From Phycisphaerae bacterium (lineage in GTDB: Bacteria > Planctomycetota > Phycisphaerae > UBA1845): a stretch of DNA of 64,000 nucleotides. The translations under genes were made by a program, and so were the position numbers. The notes under the pieces are model-generated. The model was not told the origin of the DNA. It saw nothing but the letters and a program-made list of their open reading frames with translations, and ran no database searches. The number at the start of each line of letters is the position of its first letter. The stretch's first letter is position 1. Below are positions 1 through 8,404 of this stretch, one piece after another. Where the stretch lies: assembly GCA_028289375.1 (NCBI GenBank), contig JANQQK010000002.1, positions 1 through 64,000 of the forward strand, given 5' to 3'.

Positions 1-1
1 C

Positions 2-529
2 ATGTGGTCGAAGGTGGTGGTGCTCATGAAGCTCGTGACGTCCGCACTGACGGGGAGCATCTCGTTGCTGCTCGGCAAACTGGCCATCTTCATCGGGATC
101 CTGGCGATCGTCGGCTTCCTGTTCGATCAGATCGTCAAACTGTTCGTGCCCGGCCTCGAGGAGATCGACGAGGAAATCCAGAAGATCACCGACGACGTCA
201 AGAATATGGAGGATGGCCTCGACTCGGCGACGGGCAGCATGAAAGAATTCGGCACGACCGGTGTGCGGCTCTTCAAGCGGCTGCGTCAGGAAGCGCAGAA
301 CTTTGCAGAAAATCTGAATCCAACTGCCGGAAGTCTCTATCAATTCGCCGCACCCATCACGACCAGTGTTGGCTTCACCGGTGAGCCATCTTTGCTTGGC
401 CCGCGTAGTACGTCGCCCGGGGAGTCAGGCAATGGCATCCAAGCCGAGATCCGTGCGCTCCGCGAGGACATGTCCGAGCACATGAAGGGCGTGTCGTCAG
501 CGGTGGAGTCATCAGGGGCTCTACGATGA
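2..529 (+). CDS. Phage tail protein, probable C-terminal part of a tape measure protein (5' truncated)
   Basis: The frame is open to the left edge, so the true start is outside. A long hydrophobic stretch at about residues 12-50 contains Gly/Ser-rich and Ile/Leu-rich segments. An acidic helical part follows (EEIDEEIQKITDDV), and the tail is Pro/Gly-rich with a last predicted helix. Hydrophobic helices followed by coiled coil, directly upstream of tail-type genes, are typical of the end of a tape measure protein, which sets tail length and helps DNA passage through the membrane. No specific motif proves it. The stop overlaps the next start (ATGA), so translation is probably coupled. Confidence 0.5.
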   Translation: MWSKVVVLMKLVTSALTGSISLLLGKLAIFIGILAIVGFLFDQIVKLFVPGLEEIDEEIQKITDDVKNMEDGLDSATGSMKEFGTTGVRLFKRLRQEAQNFAENLNPTAGSLYQFAAPITTSVGFTGEPSLLGPRSTSPGESGNGIQAEIRALREDMSEHMKGVSSAVESSGALR

Positions 530-1374
530 TTTCCGCGGAAAACGTAAGTGTCAGGGAATATCACATATCGCAGAATCTACAGGCGGGCTTGTATGCCGAC
601 TGGCATTTGAAGGCCGTTCATCTGGTGAGCCTGAATCCAGACGTCAACACGTTCATCGCCCCTTCGGCAGTCTTCAGTGCCAACCTATCATTCCCTGTGA
701 CGGGGTTCAACACGTCGTTCCAACTGACCCGTGGAACCGAACACCCCGGCATGTATTTAGCCGCCAACAGCAACGGACACATGCAGCAAGATACGCTGAT
801 GCGGCTCATGCATGTCGGGTTGGACTATCATCGCGGGCAGAACCGTGTCATTCAGGTCAACACATCATGGCGGGCATTCCCAGACCCCAACTCGTGGGTC
901 TGGGAGAAAGACTTCTCGCTCGTCGGCGAACAAACCCGGTTCGATGTGAATGGCAACGAGATCATCATCTGCGGAAAGGCCCAGGCGGTTGATACTCGGT
1001 TCGCCGAGGAGTCGCTGCGTGGCATCCGTCGGTATGTCGACCCCGCTGACAACGATATCGAAGCAGTGGCAACGCAACTGCGAAACCGCATCAACTCAGA
1101 AGTGTTCTTCGGTAGGCCACCCGAATACTGGCTGTGTACCGGACCAAGGGTGACGCCGGTCGACGATGTGCATGTGGATATCGATGTGGGGTTCGTTGGG
1201 CGAGAGAAGGGATGGAACCCCGTCTTCCCGTGTCCCGGCCCCAATGACGGTGGCGGCGAAGGCGAGGGTGGTGAGGGTGGCCAGTCGGGCGGAGGTGGCC
1301 AGTCTCCGGCAGACGCGACCCTTGTCCAACTTCATCACGCCGCGGACTTCAACATACTGCTGGGCACACCATGA
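526..1374 (+). CDS. Phage virion/tail-associated protein, family not recognised
   Basis: This is a 282-residue protein with no signal peptide and no membrane segment. The N-terminal 230 residues read as a mixed beta-rich fold. Near the C-terminus is a Gly/Glu/Ser-rich low-complexity linker (GGEGEGGEGGQSGGGG) followed by a short tail. It starts inside the stop of the preceding tail gene and its own stop overlaps the next start (ATGA on both sides), so it belongs to one structural operon. Position after the tape-measure-like gene suggests a distal tail or baseplate component, but this is context only. Confidence 0.55.
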   Translation: MISAENVSVREYHISQNLQAGLYADWHLKAVHLVSLNPDVNTFIAPSAVFSANLSFPVTGFNTSFQLTRGTEHPGMYLAANSNGHMQQDTLMRLMHVGLDYHRGQNRVIQVNTSWRAFPDPNSWVWEKDFSLVGEQTRFDVNGNEIIICGKAQAVDTRFAEESLRGIRRYVDPADNDIEAVATQLRNRINSEVFFGRPPEYWLCTGPRVTPVDDVHVDIDVGFVGREKGWNPVFPCPGPNDGGGEGEGGEGGQSGGGGQSPADATLVQLHHAADFNILLGTP

Positions 1375-2645
1375 ACGAATTCAAGCGAGGTCAACGGCCG
1401 AATCTGAGGGCGATGAACGACATCGTCAACGAAATTCGGCGCAACAAGGTGCACGCCGGCGGGCAGGGTTCCATCGCGCCGGGCATCGGTGGCACCAGTG
1501 TGCTGATGCCACAGCAGACCTTGAGAAGTGTCTACGTCATTCGCGCATCGGAATCCGGCATCGTTGCCAAGGAAGCTATCTTCGCAACAGATCGGTGGTC
1601 GGTGCGGAGCGGTACCGAGTTCGAGTTTTTCGCTGACCCCTTCCCAGGGTACACGTTTCGGGACTTCGAGCGTTTCGTGATCGCGGACCCCGACGATCCG
1701 GAAGAGGATGAGAAGAGCTGCCTGCTGCTTGATGACAACCGCATCATGCCGCCGGCACTGGCTCAGGAAGGTCCTGCGGCGAACTTATGGCATGGGCGCA
1801 TCATTGCCATCAATCTGTTCCAGCAGTTGGCGGTTGTTGCTCCGGTCAACCCTGGCGTTAACCCAACGAACACCAGCGAATGGCTGAATGACGAGAATTT
1901 CAATGTCACCCAGTCGCGCTGCTGCTGGACTCAGGGGTTCACCGGATTAAGCGTCGACATGCCCGCCGTGGTCACTCAGTCAGGCAACGCACAGGACTTG
2001 CCGTGGATTGCGCAGTCGCTGCAGATCACGCGTTCCGACCTTGAGCAGTTCTGTGGTCCGCAGGGTCCAGTTGCACCGCTTGTGTCGCAGGTGTGCACAC
2101 CGCCGCCCAATGATCCAGTCTGTGAGATCGGCGCTTGTTGCGTTGATGGTGAGTGCACATCGACAACCAGCGTCGCATGTGAAGACCTGGGTGGGACGTT
2201 CTACGAAGGATTGAGCTGTACGCAGGCCGCACAGCAGCATCCAGACGACTGCTCAACCGAGGAGACCGCTGCGTGCTGTTTGCCCGACGGCAGTTGTTTC
2301 GAGGGCACAATGGGCGAGTGCAATGCTGCTGAGGGCACGTGGCAGCAGGGCATGGATTGTGGAGCCGCCGATTGTCAGCCGGCCCCCGTTGTGCCGTGCT
2401 GCGTTGCCGGAAACTGTATCGAGTACGCGAGCCCAGGTGAGTGTTTGCAGGCAGGCGGCACCATTCAGGCGGGTGATTCGTGCAACGGTGTTGTGTGCGA
2501 AGAGCCGGTCGGCTGTTGCGTGTCTATTGCCGGAACAACGGCAAGTGTGACGGAAGCTGTCTGCAACGCGCTTGGTGGTTCGAACATCTGGCTGCCATGC
2601 GATTGCAGTGAAATTGAAGACCCATTCAACCCGATTTGCCCGTAG
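1371..2645 (+). CDS. Phage structural protein with C-terminal Cys-rich ACC-DG repeats
   Basis: The protein has 424 residues. The first ~245 form a non-repetitive domain that looks like a tail or baseplate protein. From about residue 250 to the end there are four Cys-rich units of ~35-45 residues, each opening with a CC pair (GACCVDGEC, AACCLPDGSC, VPCCVAGNC, VGCCVSIAG) followed by a central Cys, usually a Gly-Gly or similar turn (DLGGTF, QAGGTI), and a closing Cys. The same unit occurs in the host secreted protein at 61013-64000. No signal peptide is seen, so if the cysteines pair, disulfides would form after lysis or at the cell surface. It may be a receptor-binding or decoration protein; function is inferred. 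Confidence 0.65.
   Translation: MNEFKRGQRPNLRAMNDIVNEIRRNKVHAGGQGSIAPGIGGTSVLMPQQTLRSVYVIRASESGIVAKEAIFATDRWSVRSGTEFEFFADPFPGYTFRDFERFVIADPDDPEEDEKSCLLLDDNRIMPPALAQEGPAANLWHGRIIAINLFQQLAVVAPVNPGVNPTNTSEWLNDENFNVTQSRCCWTQGFTGLSVDMPAVVTQSGNAQDLPWIAQSLQITRSDLEQFCGPQGPVAPLVSQVCTPPPNDPVCEIGACCVDGECTSTTSVACEDLGGTFYEGLSCTQAAQQHPDDCSTEETAACCLPDGSCFEGTMGECNAAEGTWQQGMDCGAADCQPAPVVPCCVAGNCIEYASPGECLQAGGTIQAGDSCNGVVCEEPVGCCVSIAGTTASVTEAVCNALGGSNIWLPCDCSEIEDPFNPICP
2121..2640 (+). repeat. Four tandem Cys-rich coding repeats (ACC-DG type)
   Basis: The DNA encodes four imperfect units of about 105-135 bases in one frame. Each begins with a Cys-Cys pair; in the first two a short DG loop follows, as in the host protein ending at 61013. 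They are diverged at the nucleotide level, so this is an old protein repeat and not a recent tandem duplication. Confidence 0.6.
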
Positions 2646-2652
2646 GTGATCG

Positions 2653-4722
2653 ATGGTTCTTGGCAGTTACACAGAAGCGACCGAATCAGACTGGCCATGG
2701 GAAAAGCATGTTGGCCAAGCCGATCCATGCATGCAAGCCTTCATGTTCCCCGCTGGGTACTGCGACGAGAACCAGAAGATCATACCCACAGAGGGACCGC
2801 TCGCGATCGATTTCAATGTGGCGCCGGTTCCGGGACCGTCGCCATACGGCGGCATCATCGGCGGCGTGTCCGACAAGATCGCCCAGCCGTTCAGGTTCAA
2901 CCAGCTTATTGAGCAAATCCTATTCTCGAATCGTCGCGGCCTTGGCTACTTCATGCACGCTGGCGACACGCCATACGGGCAGCTGGTAAAGCTCCAGGCG
3001 GGCACGGCGTGTGACAAGGTCGGCGATGTCAGCGACAACGCAATACCGCTGTGCGGCACACCTTCTGGTGTCCCTGGTGGTGAGGGCTACTGTGAGTTCA
3101 CGCACGCAACATCGTTTCAGGAAGAAGACACACCGTACGGGAAGCGGATACGGTTTGCTGGGTCGGCGGGCTGCGGCGCACACACGGGCGGCATAACCGA
3201 CCCGTTGGCAGGCATGCGCGACGAGCCATACCACACGCAGGTGTTTGGCGTCGATTGCTACTTCTGCCGGTTCTTGTTGTGGACAGCGGAGGCGCCGTGC
3301 TTGGGCTGTAAGTGGGACTACTACTTTGCGCCGGCGGGGATCAATTGCGGCCCAAACGATGACAACTGCACAACCGGTGCAGATTTCCCAAGCTGCCCGA
3401 CGCCGGATCACCCGACCGATGATGATGTCGAGTGTATCGCACGCCTGCCTGGCGTCGAAAACTGGCGATACGGGTGCGCAGTTTCAGATGACGGTAGCTG
3501 CACGCCTGACCCTGTGCACAACTGTCCGGACTGTCAGGAAAAGCGCATGGTCGGGCTCTTGGCCGGGATCGTGATTGAGACGACTGACGCACTCAAGCGA
3601 ATTCCGTTGGAACCGATCATCAACGACCAGGAGTACGGGTGCGGTACGTTCGGGTGGCGCAACGAGGGGATCAAGCTCGACGAGCTGGGGATAGCCGCAG
3701 AAGACACAGAGATCGACGAGCAATGCGGGTGCATTAGCCCGATCTGCTTTCAAACGACACCTGCGCAAGCATGCGAACCTCGGTCGGTCGTGTGGTGGGA
3801 TACCAACCGCAACACACGGATTGATCTCGCGAGCATCAAATTCAGTGAGCGCGAGATTTGTGACTCCAGCGACGGTCCTTGCAGTTCGGCGCCATGCCAA
3901 CCGAATTGCGACCCAGACGACTACTACACACCGTCGAGCCAGATGGTGTTGTGGTGCGAGGCCATCATCCGCATCATCATCCCATACGCATACGCCAATG
4001 GACTAGATATCACGTCATCACAGGATGCTTGCTGCGAATACCTGCTTACTGGTGGAAGCTCAGGTGTTCCGAACCAAGATCGCGTCGCGATCATCACCGG
4101 AACGTACGATGGCCCGATGTTGTTCGGAAACCGGATTGGGCCGGGCTGGTTCGGCTACCGCGAGAACGATGGCGGAACCGACTACATCGATTTCGGTATA
4201 CAGTCGGGTGGTTGCCAGTCTGACCCTGATGGCCAACCGCCACTCGGCGCGTGCATGAATCCATTCGTGAACCATGGCCGTATCGACGATTGGTTCATTG
4301 GCGATACTGGCGTGCCATTCTTCACGAAGCCTCCCAAGCAGTGCCCATCCCACATCATCGACGACACGGGTGGCGATCGATTTTTCTGCCCGCCGAAGTT
4401 GGAGTGGGACATGGTTCTGAGGCGGACGGTTTTTCCGGGCGAGCCTCCAACCAATTTCCCATTGGCGCTGAAAGACACTCGGAATCAGTGCTGGGATGTC
4501 GAACCACTTCGCAACAAGAACACGTGTATCGATGGCACGTTCTCCCAAGACCCGACGGCGGTGACAAATTCCGGGCGATACGAGTGCACGCCGATCGAGT
4601 GCCGAAAGGGGTGCAACATCCTGAACCCAAGTGTCGACTTGGACGGAAATTGCAATCGATTCCAACCGTGTGAAGAACAATTCGGCCCCAGGCCGTGGAG
4701 CTGCGGACAATGCAAAGACTAG
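2653..4722 (+). CDS. Large Cys-rich phage structural protein, family not recognised
   Basis: This 689-residue protein has dozens of cysteines spread over the whole length, often as C-x2-C or C-x3-C (for example CPDCQEK, CGCISPIC, CSSAPCQPNC). No signal peptide or membrane segment is visible. It lacks the ordered ACC-DG repeat of its upstream neighbour, but its composition is similar and suggests a disulfide-stabilised or metal-binding virion protein. ATG 2653 lies 7 bases after the stop of the preceding gene, with a weak GGTG-type ribosome site. By position it is probably a tail fibre, baseplate or decoration protein. No enzymatic motif was recognised. Confidence 0.55.
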   Translation: MVLGSYTEATESDWPWEKHVGQADPCMQAFMFPAGYCDENQKIIPTEGPLAIDFNVAPVPGPSPYGGIIGGVSDKIAQPFRFNQLIEQILFSNRRGLGYFMHAGDTPYGQLVKLQAGTACDKVGDVSDNAIPLCGTPSGVPGGEGYCEFTHATSFQEEDTPYGKRIRFAGSAGCGAHTGGITDPLAGMRDEPYHTQVFGVDCYFCRFLLWTAEAPCLGCKWDYYFAPAGINCGPNDDNCTTGADFPSCPTPDHPTDDDVECIARLPGVENWRYGCAVSDDGSCTPDPVHNCPDCQEKRMVGLLAGIVIETTDALKRIPLEPIINDQEYGCGTFGWRNEGIKLDELGIAAEDTEIDEQCGCISPICFQTTPAQACEPRSVVWWDTNRNTRIDLASIKFSEREICDSSDGPCSSAPCQPNCDPDDYYTPSSQMVLWCEAIIRIIIPYAYANGLDITSSQDACCEYLLTGGSSGVPNQDRVAIITGTYDGPMLFGNRIGPGWFGYRENDGGTDYIDFGIQSGGCQSDPDGQPPLGACMNPFVNHGRIDDWFIGDTGVPFFTKPPKQCPSHIIDDTGGDRFFCPPKLEWDMVLRRTVFPGEPPTNFPLALKDTRNQCWDVEPLRNKNTCIDGTFSQDPTAVTNSGRYECTPIECRKGCNILNPSVDLDGNCNRFQPCEEQFGPRPWSCGQCKD

Positions 4723-5456
4723 ACGAGCAACCAGTACAGCAAACAGACGAGCAACCGGAGTTCGCATCGCCACGTGTTCCGCACACGATGCACGAGCAGG
4801 AGCCGTACACAATCGACGGCAAGACGTTTACTGTCCTGCCCAGGGAGCAGCTGTTCGAGTTGCTCAAAGCGATTCACCCTGGTGGGTACAGTATTGGCCA
4901 CTGGGCGACCATGGCGCACGCTGAGCAAAAGAAGCTGGCGGCACAGTATCGCGCGCGGATGAAGCACGCGGCGAGTGCCGTCGCGGCGGCGCCATCGCAG
5001 AACAACGGAAGCGAGTCCGCTCAATTTGACAAGCCTAAGAACATCGCCGGCATGGCTCTTCAGTATATGAAGGCCAAGGGCGAGAAGATGATAAATGGCC
5101 AAATCAGCGATGAAGATGCCGCGACGAGGTTGAGCATGTGCAGGCATGGCGGCGTCCGGTGTGCCAGTTGTGGCGCCCCGGCTGCATTGGATCACGAGTC
5201 AATGGAATGGTATTGCGACCCCCAACTTTACAAGACCGCCAAGGGCTGCGACTGGCGAATGTCACACGCTGACGCGGTCGAGTCGGGGGCACCCCCATGC
5301 CCCGGATACCAGAACAAGGGTGATCAGGGCGAGTTCTGCGGGCGATGCGGCTGTGGCCAGCGTGCCGACGCCGAGTTGAAAACAAAAACGACGATGCGTT
5401 TGGCGACTTGTCCACGCAGGCCGTCGCTATGGCCAACGATTAAGGAGACAAAGTGA
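4710..5456 (+). CDS. Phage protein with C-terminal zinc-ribbon-like cysteines
   Basis: I chose ATG 4710, inside the end of the preceding gene, because GGAG stands 9 bases upstream; a GTG at 4695 is possible but has no better site. The protein has 248 residues. The N-terminal half contains a short conserved-looking segment (YTIDGKTFTVLPREQLFELL). The C-terminal half carries CRHGGVRCASCGAP, then a Cys pair around CPGY and CGRCGCGQ, which looks like one or two zinc-binding knuckles. It sits in the structural operon and its stop overlaps the next start. Role unknown: an assembly factor or minor virion protein. Confidence 0.5.
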   Translation: MQRLDEQPVQQTDEQPEFASPRVPHTMHEQEPYTIDGKTFTVLPREQLFELLKAIHPGGYSIGHWATMAHAEQKKLAAQYRARMKHAASAVAAAPSQNNGSESAQFDKPKNIAGMALQYMKAKGEKMINGQISDEDAATRLSMCRHGGVRCASCGAPAALDHESMEWYCDPQLYKTAKGCDWRMSHADAVESGAPPCPGYQNKGDQGEFCGRCGCGQRADAELKTKTTMRLATCPRRPSLWPTIKETK

Positions 5457-6289
5457 TGCCGGCATTTGATACGCAATGGACGGGAACCACAGATGGCACT
5501 TGGGACACTACTGGCAATTGGTCGGGGGGTGAGCCAGTCAACAACAGCCGGGCGCTCATCGCGGCATCCAGCCAGTCGATCGTCGGATCCGACCAGTCAC
5601 TCGTCACGCTGAAGGAACTATCGCTGTGGTTCGGCAGCAGCCGATTCAACGGCAGCATTGGCTCTGACGGCAACCCTCTCCGAATCAACTCGGAGATCCT
5701 GCGGCTGGCTGGCAGCGGCGTGCACTCGGCATGGATCGACGGCGACTTCGATGAGATCCACGTCGACCTGGACACCCCAAAGGAATCGCACCTGATCCTC
5801 AACACCCTGGTCGCCGGCAAGACCGCCGGCCTACTCGTCGTCCATCGCGGAAAAGTGACACTCGGCGCGACGTGCACCGTGACGCGTATCGAGCTGCCCA
5901 ACGGCAACCCCGAGGAGGCAATCGTCATCGCGAGCAACGGCTCCACTATCGCCGGCGGCGAGCAGCGCGGTGGCGTCATCGAGAGCAGCGGAGACGTCAC
6001 AACCCTGCAGCGCACGGCGGGGCGATTCAAGTTACTCGCCGGCACACTTGCCGGGCTCAACAACAACGGCGGGAACTTCGAATGGTGGGGAGGGAATCTC
6101 GGCCTCGGGCATCATCGCGGCGGGACCTTCCGCGCGTATGGCGAAAACCCGAAAGTCATCACAGACAAGCTACACATGTACGAAGCGCCTGCCGATCTGC
6201 GAGACAAGGTCGGACGAGTCAGCGGCATCGTGCGTATCAACGGCAAGGCCTTCCCACAGGTCAACGCCGGCGTCGAAGTCACGCTGTGA
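5456..6289 (+). CDS. Beta-rich phage structural protein with a W-x-GNWSGG-x-P segment
   Basis: ATG 5456 is preceded by a good AAGGAGA ribosome site, so the GTG three bases earlier is unlikely. The protein has 277 residues and opens with TQWTGTTDGTWDTTGNWSGG, a motif seen at the start of autotransporter/PEP-CTERM-type beta-helix proteins of planctomycetes and related bacteria. The rest is a run of short beta strands with Asn/Gly turns, as in a beta-solenoid. A tail-spike or fibre-like role fits the position at the end of the structural operon. Family identity is inference. Confidence 0.5.
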   Translation: MPAFDTQWTGTTDGTWDTTGNWSGGEPVNNSRALIAASSQSIVGSDQSLVTLKELSLWFGSSRFNGSIGSDGNPLRINSEILRLAGSGVHSAWIDGDFDEIHVDLDTPKESHLILNTLVAGKTAGLLVVHRGKVTLGATCTVTRIELPNGNPEEAIVIASNGSTIAGGEQRGGVIESSGDVTTLQRTAGRFKLLAGTLAGLNNNGGNFEWWGGNLGLGHHRGGTFRAYGENPKVITDKLHMYEAPADLRDKVGRVSGIVRINGKAFPQVNAGVEVTL

Positions 6290-6657
6290 TCATCTACGAC
6301 TTCAATACGAAGATCGTTGAATCGGGCGTGCCGGTGCCGCTCTACGCTGGCCGAAAGCCGGAGTACGATCCGACCGATGGCAGCGACCAGCCTCACGATG
6401 CCGTCGTGGTCCTGATCACGGCACACAAGGACAACGTCGCTGACATTTATGTGGGAAATCGTGCAGTAAGCAACACTCCGGGAGCCGAGTCGGGCAAGCG
6501 GCTCAAGCCGGGGGATGAGTGTAGCCTGCCGCTGGTGTCGCTCCGTGAAGTCTATGTCGTCGGGCAGGCCAACGATTACGTGTTCGGCAAAGCGTTCGTT
6601 CGCGGGCCAGGGGAGGACTTGGCGACAGTCGCGCCGCTTGCTGCTCAAATACTCTGA
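6286..6657 (+). CDS. Small phage structural-operon protein
   Basis: The GTG start at 6286 overlaps the stop of the beta-rich protein (GTGA). The product has 123 residues (VIIYDFNTKIVESGVPVPLY...), is acidic and probably beta-rich, with an AVVVLITAHKDNVADIYVGN strand pattern resembling small sandwich domains of head-tail or fibre proteins. It ends the rightward structural operon; the next gene converges from the other strand 4 bases away. No family recognised. Confidence 0.5.
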   Translation: MIIYDFNTKIVESGVPVPLYAGRKPEYDPTDGSDQPHDAVVVLITAHKDNVADIYVGNRAVSNTPGAESGKRLKPGDECSLPLVSLREVYVVGQANDYVFGKAFVRGPGEDLATVAPLAAQIL

Positions 6658-6661
6658 TAGA

Positions 6662-7117
6662 TCAATGCCGCAGGAACCCAATCGGCGTGCCGCATTCCGG
6701 ACATCGGTTCATCACCCCGCGAAGGTCGTAGCCGCACTTCGGGCAGACGCCACGCGCCCGCCTTCGCATGGCGATCACGACGGGTCTAATCCAAAGCAGC
6801 ACGCCAAGGGTGAGGGCCACAAGCATCAGGACTGAAATCCGCGCGCCGACTCGCCACCGCAATACGTGTGAATGACTCATTGTTGCCTGTGCAATCTCAC
6901 TCGTCGTACGGGGGCGAAACTTCGTCGCCGGCGGCATCTTGGACTTCACTTTGAACTGCGACAGGTCAATGCGCCCGTCTCTGCAAGTAACGGTGATGGA
7001 GCTGCCGCCAGTTGTGATTTCGATTGGATCCAGGGTGCTCCAGTAGGAGAATATCCACAAAGCAAGTAGACTGACGACTAGGCCGAAGTAAGTGAGTTTA
7101 ACGATTCGGCGATTCAT
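6662..7117 (-). CDS. Membrane protein with C-terminal CGYDLRG zinc ribbon
   Basis: The 151-residue protein has a transmembrane helix near residues 8-26, a ~65-residue extracytoplasmic part, a second helix around 92-112 and a basic tail carrying CPKCGYDLRGVMNRCPECG. That zinc ribbon is typical of planctomycete membrane proteins and recurs in the host genes at 52964-54913. The start overlaps the stop of the upstream gene by one base (TAATG), so the two form an operon transcribed away from the kinase. Within a prophage this looks like cargo of host origin. Function unknown. Confidence 0.6.
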   Translation of the reverse strand: MNRRIVKLTYFGLVVSLLALWIFSYWSTLDPIEITTGGSSITVTCRDGRIDLSQFKVKSKMPPATKFRPRTTSEIAQATMSHSHVLRWRVGARISVLMLVALTLGVLLWIRPVVIAMRRRARGVCPKCGYDLRGVMNRCPECGTPIGFLRH

Positions 7118-8079
7118 TAGCCTGCCGCGCGTTTCCCATCGGCGTAGCCAAGTGTGTAGCCATCAGTCTTGCCTTTTTCGTAACCCTCCCCGTACCCCTT
7201 GTTGCGCCCCGACTTGTAACCGGCACGGCGGCCATCTGAATAGCCTTCCTCATGCCCCATCGCCCTTCCCTCCTTGATGGCGGCAGCACGGGCCGTATCA
7301 ATGCGACTGTCACACTCCTTGAGCCCTTCGCGTTTCCCTCGCTCAAGCCCCGTCTCTATTCCAACCTCCCGGCCATCGCTGAATCCTCCGCTGGCTTCGC
7401 CATCTGTGACGCCACGAGCGTATGCATCGTCCACCGCCTTCGACTTGTCTTCGAGGAGGGTCGCCCGCATTCTCGATTTTTCAGACTCACATAGTTGTTG
7501 CTGTTCTTGGGTCGCGGTGTCGAGGCCTTGTTGGTACCTGTCGTTCCGAGTTCGAGCTATGGATGTCGCATGCTCTTCTTCCATCTGCTTAATGTGGGCC
7601 TGGAAGTCTGCGATCGCCTTCTCATACGCCGCAAAGTCGGACGAGAATTTGGATTCAGCTTTTTCCTGCCCTGATTGCTCACCTGCCTTCTTCCCGGCTT
7701 GGATGCCTGCGGAATAGCCGGCGGACCGCCCCTCGCCATAGCCGATTTTCTGGCCAGCGAGCGACCCCGCCTCGTATCCTTTCTCGTACTCGTGTTGATC
7801 CGGAGGGTGGATCATGAGCCCCAAGGCCATTCCCACACCAAACGCCAGGACGACGAATATCACGCCACCGATCAATAGAAACTGCGACTTCGAAACGCCG
7901 TGGATCTGGGGGTTGGAGTCTGGGCTTGCGATTTCGACTGTATCGAGTGTCGGAGGCGCGGCTTGTTTCTCGGATTCTCCGATGCGAAATCGATAGCCGC
8001 ATGGGCATGTTCCCATCATGCCGACACTCTTGTCTGCGACGTGGTACTCTCGCCCACACTTGGGGCATTCGCCTACCAT
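7117..8079 (-). CDS. Zinc-ribbon, membrane-anchored protein with Gly-x3 helical repeats
   Basis: The 320-residue protein starts with a CPKCGREYHV...CPCGYRF zinc ribbon (residues 5-30). A transmembrane helix follows at about 67-90, then ~200 residues with Gly every four positions (GYEAGSLAGQKIGYGEGRSAG near 100-130 and again near 215-318). In between lies a charged coiled-coil part (about 135-205). Regular G-x3 helical repeats resemble the deca-GX3 motif of Yae1-type proteins and could pack as tight helices, but here they lie on the far side of a membrane anchor. It is the first gene of a two-gene leftward operon divergent from the kinase. No known function. Confidence 0.6.
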   Translation of the reverse strand: MVGECPKCGREYHVADKSVGMMGTCPCGYRFRIGESEKQAAPPTLDTVEIASPDSNPQIHGVSKSQFLLIGGVIFVVLAFGVGMALGLMIHPPDQHEYEKGYEAGSLAGQKIGYGEGRSAGYSAGIQAGKKAGEQSGQEKAESKFSSDFAAYEKAIADFQAHIKQMEEEHATSIARTRNDRYQQGLDTATQEQQQLCESEKSRMRATLLEDKSKAVDDAYARGVTDGEASGGFSDGREVGIETGLERGKREGLKECDSRIDTARAAAIKEGRAMGHEEGYSDGRRAGYKSGRNKGYGEGYEKGKTDGYTLGYADGKRAAG

Positions 8080-8404
8080 TTGATCACCTCAGTGAATTTT
8101 TAGTGTTCATCGATCCGGTTGCGCCCTTGATATGAAAATGCCACTGTGAATCGATATTGGGATATCACGGCCAAGCCTGTCAAGGCACGAAAGCGGGTGC
8201 GTTACACTGTTCGCGAAAACATGTTCGCATGTTGTGGGCATTCGCCGTGAATGGTCTAAATCGCAAATGACGGGGCGATGCGCTCGGAATCTTGGGGTTT
8301 ATTTCTTGGCGCAAAGCGTGGCTGAATCTGGGGCGGCTGCGGCATTTTCTTCACTTGAACGAGAATGGCGGATGCCTATGTTGGTGGTAGGTGGAGAAGC
8401 AGCG
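8080..8404. promoter_or_regulatory. Divergent control region between zinc-ribbon operon and kinase, with inverted repeat
   Basis: This 325-base stretch separates two divergent genes. It contains a perfect 6-4-6 inverted repeat AACATG-TTCG-CATGTT at 8218-8233, the palindrome TTCGCGAA at 8210-8217 and two copies of TGTTCGC 13 bases apart. On the minus strand the repeat gives CGAACATGTTTTCG, which matches the Gram-positive LexA box consensus at 12 of 14 positions; that may be chance. Part of the region may be coding if the kinase starts at GTG 8234. Confidence 0.35.

Noticed and set aside
8218-8233. Possible SOS/LexA box before the prophage kinase
   Set aside because: 12 of 14 positions match a Gram-positive consensus, but LexA sites of this lineage are unknown and the match may be chance; kept only as an inverted repeat.
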